Assembly (NCBI RefSeq): GCF_014194975.1
Contig: NZ_JACIAY010000012.1
Location: 1 to 64,000 of the forward strand
Source: Sphingomonas sp. BK580
GTDB taxonomy: Bacteria > Pseudomonadota > Alphaproteobacteria > Sphingomonadales > Sphingomonadaceae
Length of the DNA: 64,000 nt
Reading direction: 5' to 3'
The position numbers and the translations under genes were made by a program. The notes under the pieces are model-generated. The model had not been told where the DNA came from and did no database searches. It worked only from the letters and a program-made list of their open reading frames with translations. This document shows positions 17,858 through 27,030 of the stretch, piece after piece. The stretch's first letter is position 1. Every line of letters begins with the position of its first letter.

Positions 17858-18457
17858 ATGAGCGAGGAAACGACAGGCGCGGGCGCGCCGCTGGTGGTCG
17901 GGATCGGTGGGACGATCGGCGGCATCTCATCGACCGAGCGCGCGCTGCGCGTGGCGCTCGACGCGGCGTGCGAGGAGGGCTTCCGCACGCGGCTGTTCGG
18001 CGGCGAGGACATGGCGCGGCTGCCGCTCTACGACCCGCGCGCGACCAGCCGCACGCCCGAGGAACAGGCCTTCGTCGAGGCGGTGCGCCAGGCCTCGGCG
18101 GTGATCATCGCCAGCCCCGGCTATCACGGCAGCATCTCGGGCGTGGTCAAGAACGCGCTCGACCTGCTCGAGGAGACCGCGCGCGACCGGCGGCCCTACC
18201 TCGCCGACCTGCCGGTGGGGCTGATCGCCACCGCCTACGGGTGGCAGGCCACGGGCTCGACGATCGCGGCATTGCGCTCGATCGTCCACGCGTTGCGCGG
18301 CTGGCCGACGCCCTTCGCCGCCGCGATCAACACCCAGCTCACCAAGTTCGACGACGCTGGCGGGGTCAGCGACCCGGCGGTGCGCGACCAGCTGCGGCTG
18401 ATCGGGCGGCAGGTCGCACGCTTCGCCCCGCTCGCCGGCGCGGTGCCGGCGGCGTGA
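17858..18457 (+). CDS. NADPH-dependent FMN reductase-like flavoprotein
   Basis: A 199-residue flavodoxin-fold reductase. The N-terminal VVGIGGTIGGISSTERAL forms the phosphate-binding loop region, and SPGYHGSISGVVKNALD matches the conserved YxxxxxGxLKNxLD block of the NADPH-dependent FMN reductase family, which supplies reduced flavin or acts as a quinone or azo reductase. Length (about 180-200) fits. Partner unknown; the upstream PBP1A is divergent and the downstream chemoreceptor separate. The ATG after CCCTTGC is the only one consistent with the domain start. Confidence 0.88.
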   Translation: MSEETTGAGAPLVVGIGGTIGGISSTERALRVALDAACEEGFRTRLFGGEDMARLPLYDPRATSRTPEEQAFVEAVRQASAVIIASPGYHGSISGVVKNALDLLEETARDRRPYLADLPVGLIATAYGWQATGSTIAALRSIVHALRGWPTPFAAAINTQLTKFDDAGGVSDPAVRDQLRLIGRQVARFAPLAGAVPAA

Positions 18458-18461
18458 AGTA

Positions 18462-18474
18462 CCATCCAGGATGG
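18462..18474. promoter_or_regulatory. CCATCC-A-GGATGG inverted repeat
   Basis: A perfect 6+1+6 inverted repeat 5 bases after the FMN reductase stop and about 110 bases before the chemoreceptor gene. It could be a regulator site for the chemoreceptor or part of a 3' hairpin. No more can be said from sequence alone. Confidence 0.3.
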
Positions 18475-18584
18475 ATGTTATACTTCTCCGTTGAATGAAG
18501 TGACTTAGCGGAATCTTAGCCGTGTCGGGCGCAGGATGGCTTCCTCGGCCGCTCATCCCGTCGGCCGTCAGCGGGGACGTCCCG

Positions 18585-20012
18585 ATGATCGACTGGTTCG
18601 GTCGGCACGCGCCGATTCGTGTGAAGTTCAAGGTGCTGACCTTGGTGTACCTGGTGCTCTCGGGCGCCATCGCGGGCTGTGCCGCCTACGGCGTGCTCGC
18701 CGGCGCCGCGGCCGATCCGCGAATCGTCATCGGGGGCGCACTGGCCGGGGTCGTCGCGATCCTGGCGGTGACCATGATCGCCGCGCGGCTGATCTGCACG
18801 CCCTATGTCGAGACCGTGGTGCGGATGGAGGGACTCGCCGCGGGCGACCTCGACAGCGCGGTGGCGCATACCGGTAATCGCGACTGCGTCGGCCGCATGA
18901 CCAAGGCGATGTCGATCTTCCGCGAGAACTCGCTCGCCGCGCGCGAGTGCGATACGCAGCGGGAGATGGCGCTCGCGATGGGCGAGGGGCTCGGCCGCCT
19001 CGCCGCGGGCGACCTCACCGCCCGGATCGACGCCGAGCTCACCGGCCCGTTCCTGAAGCTCAAACACGATTTCAACGACGCCGTGACGGCGTTGCAGGCG
19101 ACCATGAGCTCGGTCGCGCAGGTGTCCGAGGGCATTCACCGCGGCGCGGGCGAGATCAGCGCCGCCTCGGATGACCTGTCGCAGCGCACCGAGCAGCAGG
19201 CGGCGAGCCTGGAGGAGACCGCGGCGGCGATGGAGCAGATCACCGCGACGGTGCGCGAGACCGCCGCCGGCGCGGGTCGCGCCAACGAGATCGTCGGCGT
19301 CGCGCGCGGCGAGGCGGAGGAATCGGGCGCGGTGGTGCGCCGCGCGGTCGAGGCGATGGCAGGGATCGAGCGGACCTCGGCGGAGATCTCCGACATCATC
19401 GCGGTGATCGACGCCATCGCCTTCCAGACCAACCTGCTCGCGCTCAACGCGGGCGTCGAGGCGGCGCGCGCCGGGGACGCGGGAAAGGGCTTCGCGGTGG
19501 TCGCCTCCGAGGTGCGCGCGCTGGCGCAGCGCTCGGCCGAGGCGGCCAAGGACGTCAAACAGCGCATCACCGCCTCGGTCGAGACGGTCGACGCCGGCGT
19601 CGCCCTGGTCAGCGAGACCGGCCGCTCGCTCGAGCGGATCATCGGCCGTATCGGCGAGATCAGCACGTTGGTCTCGCACATCTCGGGCTCGGCCGAGCAG
19701 CAGTCGCAGGGGCTGCAGCAGGTCAACACCGCGGTCGGCGAGATGGACGGGGTGACCCAGCGCAACGCGGCGATGGTGGAGGAGGCCACCGCCGCCGCGC
19801 GCAACCTGGCGGGCGAGGCGGACACGCTGGCCGCCGAGATCGCGCGCTTCACGCTGGGCGGCGCGCCGGTGGCGGGGCCGCGCTCGACCGTCCGCCCGCT
19901 GCCGACGCGCGCGGCGGCACCGGCGCCGGCGGCGGCGCGTCGCCCGGCCGCGGTCGCGCGGCGCGGCGCTGCGGCGGTGGCGGTGGCGCAGGACGACTGG
20001 TCCTCGTTCTAG
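18585..20012 (+). CDS. methyl-accepting chemotaxis protein without a periplasmic sensor
   Basis: A 475-residue chemoreceptor. Two membrane helices (about 17-40 and 47-70) are separated by only a few residues, so there is no periplasmic ligand domain. A HAMP-like linker follows (70-170). The signalling tip near 271-300 reads IDAIAFQTNLLALNAGVEAARAG, with NAGVEAARAG where most receptors have NAAVEAARAG. The C-terminus ends DDWSSF; its last five residues fit the x-W-x-x-F tether that recruits CheR/CheB methylation enzymes, after a flexible Ala/Pro/Arg linker. It may sense membrane or cytoplasmic cues. No other che genes are in the window. Confidence 0.92.
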   Translation: MIDWFGRHAPIRVKFKVLTLVYLVLSGAIAGCAAYGVLAGAAADPRIVIGGALAGVVAILAVTMIAARLICTPYVETVVRMEGLAAGDLDSAVAHTGNRDCVGRMTKAMSIFRENSLAARECDTQREMALAMGEGLGRLAAGDLTARIDAELTGPFLKLKHDFNDAVTALQATMSSVAQVSEGIHRGAGEISAASDDLSQRTEQQAASLEETAAAMEQITATVRETAAGAGRANEIVGVARGEAEESGAVVRRAVEAMAGIERTSAEISDIIAVIDAIAFQTNLLALNAGVEAARAGDAGKGFAVVASEVRALAQRSAEAAKDVKQRITASVETVDAGVALVSETGRSLERIIGRIGEISTLVSHISGSAEQQSQGLQQVNTAVGEMDGVTQRNAAMVEEATAAARNLAGEADTLAAEIARFTLGGAPVAGPRSTVRPLPTRAAAPAPAAARRPAAVARRGAAAVAVAQDDWSSF

Positions 20013-20241
20013 CGGCGAGAGGCGGCGCTTCGGCGAGGGGGCGACGCCACCGGGCGCATCTTGCCCGCCGGCCGCGACGCGCTGCACCGCTCGCACGTCC
20101 TGCTCGCGCATCTCGGACGGCGACGCCTGAACGACCGTCGCGCGCGGTGCCGGGGCGGGGATCGCGCTCCCCCACCGTCGCCGCGCCGTCACGCAAATCG
20201 CTATACCGGGTCGGTCCGCCGCTCAGCGCAGGAGACCGACC

Positions 20242-21174
20242 GTGCCGATCCCGTCCTACCGCCCCCGCCTGCGCGACCTGCGCCCGCTCGTGCCCGCCGC
20301 CGCCCCAGCGGCCGCGCCGACGCTCGCCCCCGCGCTGGCGCGCGTCACCCCGGCGGGCGACCTCGCCGGCCGCGCCGGCTACGACCCCGCGCACCTCCCC
20401 GACTTCGCCGTGGCGCTGCCCTCCACCGCCGGCGTGCGCAGCGACGTGCGCGCGGTGCCGGGGCGCGACGACGGGCGGCTCGACTACACGCATTTCTCCG
20501 TGGTGTTGTCCGCCAGCCGGCGCCTCGCGCTGTTCACCGCCGCCAACCTCGACGGCGCGCAGAGCGTCTCGGTGCCGCGCGGCGGCGATCCCTGGGCGCT
20601 CGACGGCCGCCTTCCCGCCGACGCGCAGGTCGGCGAGGAACTCTACGCGGACAATGATTTCGATCGCGGCCATCTGGTGCGGCGCGAGGACCCCAACTGG
20701 GGCGCCGACGCGGCAACCGCCAACCGCGACACCTTCCACTTCACCAACTGCGCGCCGCAGCTCTCCGCCTACAACCAGCAGACCTGGCTCGGGCTGGAGG
20801 ACCTGGTGCTCGGCAACACGCGCCGCCAGCGCGAGCGCGCCAGCGTCTTCACCGGCCCGGTGTTCCGCGCCGACGACCCGGTCTATCGCGGGGTCGCCAT
20901 CCCGCTCGCTTACTGGAAGGTGATCGCCTTCGTCCACGACGATGGCACGCCCTCCGCCACCGCGTACATGATCGACCACGACGTGGACCTCGGGCGCGTC
21001 GAGCTGATCTTCGGGCCGTACAAGACCTACCAGCGCTCGGTCGCCGCGGTGGAGCGCGCCACCGGGCTCGACTTCGGTGCGCTGACGCTGCGCGACGGCT
21101 TCTCCAACGAGGAAGCCGCGACCGGCGCGCGGGTCGAGCGCGTGATCCGGGTCGCCGCCGACGTGCTGGTGTGA
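20242..21174 (+). CDS. DNA/RNA non-specific endonuclease (NUC-type)
   Basis: A 310-residue beta-beta-alpha-metal nuclease of the Serratia/NUC1 family. The catalytic DRGH motif is D141-R142-G143-H144 (in NDFDRGHLVRR), followed by NRDTFHFTNCAPQ and the metal asparagine region YNQQTWLGLED. GTG was chosen as start because GCAGGAGACC lies at proper spacing. The N-terminus is proline/alanine-rich but not a signal peptide, so secretion is not evident. A small unknown gene follows 64 bases later. It could be nutritional, defensive or an effector; the sequence does not decide. Confidence 0.9.
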   Translation: MPIPSYRPRLRDLRPLVPAAAPAAAPTLAPALARVTPAGDLAGRAGYDPAHLPDFAVALPSTAGVRSDVRAVPGRDDGRLDYTHFSVVLSASRRLALFTAANLDGAQSVSVPRGGDPWALDGRLPADAQVGEELYADNDFDRGHLVRREDPNWGADAATANRDTFHFTNCAPQLSAYNQQTWLGLEDLVLGNTRRQRERASVFTGPVFRADDPVYRGVAIPLAYWKVIAFVHDDGTPSATAYMIDHDVDLGRVELIFGPYKTYQRSVAAVERATGLDFGALTLRDGFSNEEAATGARVERVIRVAADVLV

Positions 21175-21238
21175 GCCGCTGCCGAACCCCGCGGCGCGGT
21201 CGCCTATAATGAGCGCTGATGCACGGGGGGACGGGGTG

Positions 21239-21661
21239 ATGACGATAGCGGACGTGGCGCGGCTGGCGGAGCGGTTCGCGGCGGCGCATCAGGCGGAGGT
21301 GCTCGATTACTCGGCCGCCAGCCTGGCGCTGGTCGACCGCCTGCTCGACGCGCGGCGACAGGCGAAGGGTAAGTCCGCGAGCGCCGCCGCCGAGGCCGGC
21401 TGCTATGTCGGCGAGGTGATCCGCCGCCAGCTCGGCGGCCGCTGGCGCGACACGCCCGCGGCGCCCGTCAGGCGCGGCTTCCTCGGCCTGTTCGGCGGCG
21501 CCCGCGCGGCGTTCGCGCCGATGCTCGATCTCGGCGTGATCACCGTCTCGCCGGTCGAGAAGGTCCGCGCACGGCTGCGCGACCCGGGCGAGGACACGAT
21601 CGAGATCTATTACGAGGCGGTGGAGCGCACCATCATCCCGCACGTCGAGGATCTGGCCTGA
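21239..21661 (+). CDS. hypothetical 140-aa protein downstream of the endonuclease
   Basis: A 140-residue soluble protein that I do not recognise. The first two thirds look helical (VARLAERFAAAHQAEVLDYS, then LALVDRLLDARRQAKGKS), followed by a GCYVGEVIRRQLGGRW segment resembling small DUF-type proteins found in Gram-negative cytoplasm, and an acidic end. It lies 64 bases after the non-specific endonuclease gene on the same strand, so co-transcription is plausible; an inhibitor role for it is only a guess. An alternative ATG exists 30 bases upstream at 21209, next to a TATAAT-like sequence. Confidence 0.65.
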   Translation: MTIADVARLAERFAAAHQAEVLDYSAASLALVDRLLDARRQAKGKSASAAAEAGCYVGEVIRRQLGGRWRDTPAAPVRRGFLGLFGGARAAFAPMLDLGVITVSPVEKVRARLRDPGEDTIEIYYEAVERTIIPHVEDLA

Positions 21662-21822
21662 GACGAGGTGAGGTTCAGCTGATCCTCCCCTTCTCGGGGA
21701 CAGGACGACGAGTCCCTGCCCCGACGTCGAGATCCGACCGGGCGCGATCTGGCCAGACCGTCCGCGCTGAGCAGAGGCTGAGCTCGTCGAGGCCTCGTCC
21801 CGAAGCGGCGCCGCCGCTCGCC

Positions 21823-23001
21823 TCAGCCGAACGGCCGCTCCAGCGACTCCTGCGGCGGCGTGAACCAGGCCGCGCCGTCGGCGGTGACGCGGAAATGGTC
21901 CTCCAGCCGCACGCCGTACCGCTCGGGCACGACGATCATCGGCTCGTTGGAGAAGCACATCCCCGGCTCCAGCGGCGTGCGGTCGCCGCGCACCAGATAG
22001 GCGGGCTCATGGATCGACAGACCGATCCCGTGCCCGGTGCGGTGCGGCAGGCCCGGGAGGCGATAGCCGGGCCCGAGCCCGGCGCGCTCCAGCACCGCGC
22101 GCGCCGCGGCGTCGACCGCCTCGCATGTCGCGCCCGGCCGCACCGCGGCGAAGGCCGCCGCCTGCGCCTCGCGCTCCACCGCGAAGGTCTCGTGCACCTC
22201 GGGCGCGACGCGCCCGAAGGCGTAGGTGCGCGTGATGTCGGAGTGGTAGCCGTGGACGCGGCAGCCGGTGTCGACCAGCACCAGCTGATCCTCCTCGAGC
22301 AGCTGGTCGCCGGGCAGGCCGTGCGGATAGGCGGTCGCCGCCCCGAACTGCACCGCGCAGAAGAAGGAGCCGCCACCGCCGATCGCCTGGTGCGCCGAGT
22401 CGATGAAGCGCTTCACCGCGCTCGCCGCGACGCCGGGGCGCAGGATCGCGGCGGCGCGGCGCTGTACCTCCAGCGTCATCGCCTTGGCGGCGGCGAGGCA
22501 GGCGAGCTCGGCGGCGGACTTGATCATGCGGCAGCGGTCGATCACCGCCGCGCCGTCGCTCACCGCCAGCCCGGCGCCGCGCAGCTTCTCGCCCCAGCCG
22601 AACGGCAGCAGCGGGTCGAGCCCCACCCGCGCCGCCGGCACCAGCGCGCGCGCCACCAGCGCGACCGGGTCCTCGTCCTCCTCCCACAGCGCGGTCGCGG
22701 CGGGGATCGCCAGCTCGGCGGCGAGCGAGCCCTGCTCGAACGTGGGGCAGATCATGAGCGGGTCGCCGCTGACGGGCAGCAGCAGCGCCACCATCCGCTC
22801 GGTCGCGCCCCAGCTCACCCCGGTGAAGTAGCGCAGGCTCGCCCCCGCGCCGACCAGCAGCGCGTCCAGCCCGAGCGCCCCCGCCAGCGCGCGCGCGCGC
22901 TCGAGCCGAGCGAGGTGCTCGGCCGCGGTGATCGGCGGCACTGCGGGGGCGGGACGGATCGCGGCGATCTCGGTAACGGGGTCGGAGGTGCCGATGGTCA
23001 T
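21823..23001 (-). CDS. M24-family metallopeptidase (Xaa-Pro aminopeptidase/creatinase type)
   Basis: A 392-residue pita-bread enzyme. The five metal ligands are all present: D244 and D255 (VDTGCRVHGYHSDITRTY), H324 (PHRTGHGIG), E353 (SNEPMIV) and E367 (GVRLEDHF). The N-terminal 160 residues form the creatinase-type domain. Members cleave Xaa-Pro peptides or C-N bonds in compounds such as creatine or ectoine. Its start codon overlaps the stop of the upstream DadA-like oxidase gene (ATGA), and a GntR regulator is divergent, so the trio probably degrades one amino acid or peptide-like substrate. Confidence 0.92.
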   Translation of the reverse strand: MTIGTSDPVTEIAAIRPAPAVPPITAAEHLARLERARALAGALGLDALLVGAGASLRYFTGVSWGATERMVALLLPVSGDPLMICPTFEQGSLAAELAIPAATALWEEDEDPVALVARALVPAARVGLDPLLPFGWGEKLRGAGLAVSDGAAVIDRCRMIKSAAELACLAAAKAMTLEVQRRAAAILRPGVAASAVKRFIDSAHQAIGGGGSFFCAVQFGAATAYPHGLPGDQLLEEDQLVLVDTGCRVHGYHSDITRTYAFGRVAPEVHETFAVEREAQAAAFAAVRPGATCEAVDAAARAVLERAGLGPGYRLPGLPHRTGHGIGLSIHEPAYLVRGDRTPLEPGMCFSNEPMIVVPERYGVRLEDHFRVTADGAAWFTPPQESLERPFG

Positions 23002-24221
23002 GCGAGCGTCCCGAAGCGGCGAAGGTCGTAGGGCGTGAGATCGACCGCCGGCGCCGCGCCCGCGATCGCGTCGGCCAGCAGCTCGGCGGTGACCGGCGCG
23101 AGCGTCAGCCCGAGATGCTGGTGGCCGAAGGAATAGTACAGGTTGGCGGCGCGGGTCGAGCGGCCGATCGCGGGGAGATAGTCGGGCAAGGTCGGGCGCG
23201 CGCCGATCCAGCGCTCGAACGGCGCGGCGAGCGGCAGCCCGAGCGCGGCGGCGTGCGCCTCGAGCCGCTGCCACTTGCGCGGGTCGGGTGGCGCGTCGGC
23301 GCGCCCGAACTCGACGAAGCCCGCGAGCTGGACGCGGTCGGCGTAGCGCGTGGCGATGATCGAGCGATCCTCGAAGACGAGCGGCGGCAGGTCGGCGGGC
23401 CAGCGACCGGCAGCGGCGCGGACGTGATAGCCGCGCTCGGCGATCAGCGGGGCGCGCTCGCCCGCCGCCGCCATCAGCGCGCGCGCGCCGACCCCGGCGG
23501 CGACCACGACCAGGTCGGTGGCATGGCCGGGCACCGCGACCCGTTCGCCGACGCGCTCCAGTGTCGCCGCGCCGGTGGCGCGCGCCACGCCCGCGGCGTC
23601 GAGCGCGGTGTCGAGCGTCGCAGCGAGCCGGTCGAGGTCGCTCACCTGCGCGCTGCCGGCGAAGCGGATCGCGTCCGCGACGCCCGGCGCGAGCGCGCGC
23701 ACGCGCGCCAGCGTCGCGGCATCGACGGCATGGACCGTCGCGGTGCCGGTGTCCGCCCCCTGCCACGCCGCGCGGCCGCGCGAGGCGCTGGCGTCGCTCT
23801 CCCAGGCGACGAGATGGCCGTCCGCGCGCACCAGGGTCGGGTCGCCCAGCGTCGCGGCGAGCCGTTGCCACGCCGGCAGCGCCTCCGCCAGCAGCGCGCC
23901 CAGCGCGACGCGGCCGCGGCGGTGGTGCGCCGGTCGCGACGCCCAGGCGAGCCGCAGCGCGAACGGCAGCCAGTCGCGCGCCTGCGCGGGCGGCAGGCTG
24001 AGCGGCCCGCCGCGCCAGAAGAGCCGCCGCGGAAAGGCGCGCAGCGTCGCGGGCGAGGCGAGCGGCTCGACCTGCTCGGTGGCGATATGGCCGGCATTGC
24101 CCCAGGAGGCGGCAGGCGCGGCGGCGCGCTGGTCCAGCAGCGTCACCGCCGCGCCGCGCCGAGCGAGGGCGAGCGCCAGCGTACGCCCGACCACGCCGCC
24201 GCCGACCATCAGGATGCGCAT
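22998..24221 (-). CDS. DadA-like FAD-dependent amino-acid oxidase/dehydrogenase
   Basis: A 407-residue FAD-binding oxidoreductase of the DAO superfamily. The dinucleotide loop VGGGVVGRTLALALARRG starts at residue 6. SWGNAGHIATEQVEPLASP matches the block conserved in D-amino acid dehydrogenase DadA, and the C-terminal FAD segment YYSFGHQHLGLTLAPVTAEL is present. Likely reaction: oxidative deamination of a D-amino acid or a cyclic imino acid such as D-proline or hydroxyproline; the substrate is not proven. First gene of an operon with the M24 peptidase and divergent from a GntR regulator. Confidence 0.88.
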   Translation of the reverse strand: MRILMVGGGVVGRTLALALARRGAAVTLLDQRAAAPAASWGNAGHIATEQVEPLASPATLRAFPRRLFWRGGPLSLPPAQARDWLPFALRLAWASRPAHHRRGRVALGALLAEALPAWQRLAATLGDPTLVRADGHLVAWESDASASRGRAAWQGADTGTATVHAVDAATLARVRALAPGVADAIRFAGSAQVSDLDRLAATLDTALDAAGVARATGAATLERVGERVAVPGHATDLVVVAAGVGARALMAAAGERAPLIAERGYHVRAAAGRWPADLPPLVFEDRSIIATRYADRVQLAGFVEFGRADAPPDPRKWQRLEAHAAALGLPLAAPFERWIGARPTLPDYLPAIGRSTRAANLYYSFGHQHLGLTLAPVTAELLADAIAGAAPAVDLTPYDLRRFGTLA

Positions 24222-24253
24222 CGCTCAGTCGTCCGCCGCTCCACGTCGCGAGT

Positions 24254-24271
24254 TCTATCGTATACAAACTG
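24254..24271. promoter_or_regulatory. candidate GntR operator (GTATAC core)
   Basis: The intergenic region between the DadA-like gene and the GntR gene holds TATCGTATACAAAC with the palindromic core GTATAC (24260-24265). GntR regulators of the FCD class often bind short AT-rich palindromes with GTATAC-like centres. The position, between divergent target and regulator, fits. This is inference from position and symmetry only. Confidence 0.4.
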
Positions 24272-24377
24272 GCGACACAAGCCGTGGTCCCGAACAGGGC
24301 GACCTTGTTGATTGATCGTCAACTACGCATCTGAGATGATAGCGCCGTGCACCACCCGTGCGCTCTCGAGGATCATC

Positions 24378-25043
24378 ATGTCCGTTAGTATTATCGCCCG
24401 CACCCTGTCCGACCGCGTGTTCGAGATCGTGCGCGAGCGCATCGTGACCGGTGAGCTGCGCGGCAACATGCCGATCCGCCAGGACGCGCTCGCCAGCGAG
24501 CTGGGCGTCAGCAAGATCCCGCTGCGCGAGGCGCTGGCGCGGCTCGAGCAGGAGGGATTGCTGACGAGCCAGGCCAATCGCGGCTATTCGGTGCAGCCGA
24601 TGTCGGCGGCGCAGGCCGACGAGATCTACGCGTTGCGCCTCTCGATCGAGCCCGCCGCGTCGGCCAGCGCCTCGCTCGCCGCCGACGAGCCGGGGCGACA
24701 GGCGGCGCTGGCGGCGTTCCACGCGCTCGACGAGGCGGCCTCGAGCAACCTCGCCGAAGTGGCGGTGCGCAACCGCGTCTTCCACATCGCGCTGGTGCGC
24801 CCGGGCGGGCGGCGGCTGACCACCGGATTGGTCGAGCGCCTCGGCATCCTGGCGGAGCGGTACACCGTGGCGCATCTCGCCCCTGCCGGGCGGGACGCGC
24901 GCGCGCATGTCGAGCATCGCGGGCTGATCGACAGCTGGATGGCCCGCGACGCCGCCGCGCACGAGCGGCTGCTCCATGACCATATCGCCGGCACGCTCAC
25001 CGACCTGCGCGCGCAGTTCGCCGGCGGCGCGGTCGCGGCCTAG
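24378..25043 (+). CDS. GntR-family (FCD/FadR-type) regulator
   Basis: A 221-residue transcription factor. The winged helix-turn-helix lies at about 12-75 (RQDALASELGVSKIPLREAL within it) and the C-terminal helical FCD effector domain at about 85-215. The ATG giving MSVSIIARTLSDRV has GAGGATCATC upstream. In this family binding of a small acid or amino acid releases the operator. It is divergent from the DadA-like oxidase/M24 peptidase operon, its most probable target. An FCD metal ligand could be the His in RNRVFHIAL. Confidence 0.9.
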   Translation: MSVSIIARTLSDRVFEIVRERIVTGELRGNMPIRQDALASELGVSKIPLREALARLEQEGLLTSQANRGYSVQPMSAAQADEIYALRLSIEPAASASASLAADEPGRQAALAAFHALDEAASSNLAEVAVRNRVFHIALVRPGGRRLTTGLVERLGILAERYTVAHLAPAGRDARAHVEHRGLIDSWMARDAAAHERLLHDHIAGTLTDLRAQFAGGAVAA

Positions 25044-25051
25044 CGCTTCCG

Positions 25052-25999
25052 TCACACGCAGCCCAGGTCCGCCAGCGTCGCGCGCACCGCGTCCAGCAGC
25101 GGCGTGCGCGGCTCCTCGCCCAGTGTCGCGAGCAGCCGCGCGTTGCTGAGTCGCAGCGGGCGCTGCCAGAGGTAGCGCATCTCCATCAGCTCGCGGGGCG
25201 TCTCCGCCACCAGCGCGGCGAGCCGCAGCTGCCACCACGGCAGCCGCCGGATCGGCACCGCCGGGTCGCCGAGCACGCGCACGATCGCCTCGACCATCTG
25301 CCGCCCGTCCGCGTCCCACTGGCCCTCGAGATGGTAGCGCGCGAGGGCGGGCAGGTCGGCGCGGTCGAGCAGCCGCGCGATCGTCTCCGCGACGTCGGGC
25401 AGATAGGCCCAGGCGTGCCCGACACCGCGGTGCCCCGGCTGGCGTACCACGCGCGGGCGCGCCCCCGGCGTCACCAGCCCCTGCGCGAACCAGTTGTTCG
25501 CCGCGCCCGGCCCGAAGAAGTCGCCCGCGCGCACGATGAGCACCGGCGCGGCGCCGCTCGCCGCCAGCGTCTCCAGCCGCCGCTCGAGCTCGACCCGGAT
25601 CGCGCCCTTGCGCGTGGCGGGCCGCTGCGGCGCGTCCTCGTCGACTAGCGGGAGCGCGTCGGGCCCGTAATTGTAGACCGTGCCGGGCAGCACCACGCGC
25701 GCGCCGGTCACGCGCGCCGCGGCGATCGTGCTGTCCAGCATCGGCAGCACCTGCCCCGCCCAGTCGCGATAGCCCGGCGGGTTGACCGCGTGCACGATCA
25801 CGTCTGTCCCCGCCGCGGCGCGCGTCACGGCGGCGGCGTCGCGCGCGTCGCCGCGCACCAGCTCGCAGCGCGGATCGAGCCGCATCGGCTCGCCGCGCAC
25901 CAGCGCACGGACGCGCCATCCGCCGTCGAGCAGCCGTCGCGCGGTCGCCCCGCCGATGCCGCCGGTGGCGCCGAGTATCAGGGCCTGTCGCTCGCTCAT
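25052..25999 (-). CDS. NAD-dependent epimerase/dehydratase-family protein
   Basis: A 315-residue Rossmann-fold protein with LILGATGGIGGATARRLLDGG at the N-terminus, extended-SDR style, and a downstream TVYNYGPDALPLVDED segment where TxYxxG replaces the usual YxxxK arrangement. Related proteins act on NAD(P)-dependent sugar or quinone chemistry; the substrate is unknown. It is divergent from a LysR-type regulator 92 bases away, the typical layout for a LysR target. Confidence 0.82.
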   Translation of the reverse strand: MSERQALILGATGGIGGATARRLLDGGWRVRALVRGEPMRLDPRCELVRGDARDAAAVTRAAAGTDVIVHAVNPPGYRDWAGQVLPMLDSTIAAARVTGARVVLPGTVYNYGPDALPLVDEDAPQRPATRKGAIRVELERRLETLAASGAAPVLIVRAGDFFGPGAANNWFAQGLVTPGARPRVVRQPGHRGVGHAWAYLPDVAETIARLLDRADLPALARYHLEGQWDADGRQMVEAIVRVLGDPAVPIRRLPWWQLRLAALVAETPRELMEMRYLWQRPLRLSNARLLATLGEEPRTPLLDAVRATLADLGCV

Positions 26000-26091
26000 G
26001 ATCGTCCTCCTCGTTCGTGTCGGGCCGAGGATGGGGCCGCCCGGGATGATCGGAAATTGCCGATAATGGACGATCTGCTATACGCATATAG

Positions 26092-27018
26092 ATGAACGGG
26101 GAGCCGAGCTGGGACGTCTATCGCAGCTTCGCCGCGGTGCTGCGCGAGCGCTCGCTGTCGGCCGCGGCGCGCACGCTGGGGCTGACGCAGCCGAGCGTCG
26201 CGCGCCACGTCGCTGCGCTGGAACAGGCGGTCGGGGGCGCGCTGTTCGTACGCTCGCCGCGCGGCCTGTCGCCGACCGACCGCGCGCTGGCGCTGCGCCC
26301 GCACGCCGAGGCGCTGGTCGCCGCGGCGACCGCGCTGCGCCGCGCCGGCACCGGATCACCCGACGCGCCCGAGGGCGTGGTGCGGGTCAGCGCGAGCCAG
26401 GCGGTGGGCGTGTGGCACCTGCCGCCGATCCTCGCCGCACTGCGCCGCGCGCATCCCCGGCTGACGGTCGAGCTCGCGCTGAGCGACTCGGTCGACGACC
26501 TGCTCCAGCGTCAGGCGGACGTGGCGGTGCGGATGGTCGAGCCGGCGCAGCAGGCGCTGGTGGCGCGCCGGGTCGGTGCGGTGCGGATCGGCTTCCACGC
26601 GCACCGCGACTATCTCGCGCGCTGCGGTACCCCCGCGACCGCCGCGGACCTGCGCGACCATGATCTCATCGGCCCCGACGCCGAGACCGCGTTCACCCGC
26701 GCCGCGGCGCGCTGGCTGCCCGGGCTCGATCGCGCGGCCTTCGCGCTACGCACCGACAGCGACGCAGCGCACGTGGCGGCGATCGCGGCGGGGTTCGGCA
26801 TCGGCATCTGCCAGACCGCGGTGGCGCGGCGCGACCCCGCGCTCACACGCGTGTTACCCGCCGCGCTCGACATGGCGCTGCCGTTATGGATCGTGATGCA
26901 CGAGGACCTGCGCGGCGGGGCGCGCTACCGCGCCGTGTTCGACGCGCTGGCGGAGGGTCTGTCGCGGGTCGCCACGGCCGACGCGCGCGCCCTTTCCCTC
27001 GCCCCGCCAGCGGAGTAG
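26092..27018 (+). CDS. LysR-family transcriptional regulator
   Basis: A 308-residue LysR protein. The N-terminal winged helix (residues 8-65) shows FAAVLRERSLSAAARTLGLTQPSVARHVAALE, and the C-terminal periplasmic-binding-like effector domain begins near residue 90. It is divergent from the epimerase gene, so that gene is the likely target; the spacer contains an imperfect dyad around GGAAATTGCCGATAATGG. Unusually, the heme O synthase gene starts only 12 bases after its stop, without the oxidase subunit genes that usually precede it. Confidence 0.9.
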   Translation: MNGEPSWDVYRSFAAVLRERSLSAAARTLGLTQPSVARHVAALEQAVGGALFVRSPRGLSPTDRALALRPHAEALVAAATALRRAGTGSPDAPEGVVRVSASQAVGVWHLPPILAALRRAHPRLTVELALSDSVDDLLQRQADVAVRMVEPAQQALVARRVGAVRIGFHAHRDYLARCGTPATAADLRDHDLIGPDAETAFTRAAARWLPGLDRAAFALRTDSDAAHVAAIAAGFGIGICQTAVARRDPALTRVLPAALDMALPLWIVMHEDLRGGARYRAVFDALAEGLSRVATADARALSLAPPAE

Positions 27019-27030
27019 GAGCGGCGGGCG

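Noticed and set aside
21823..24267. one 814-residue M24 fusion protein
   Set aside because: The upstream half of that frame is the out-of-frame shadow of the DadA-like gene; the ATGA overlap and separate metal-enzyme domain show two genes.
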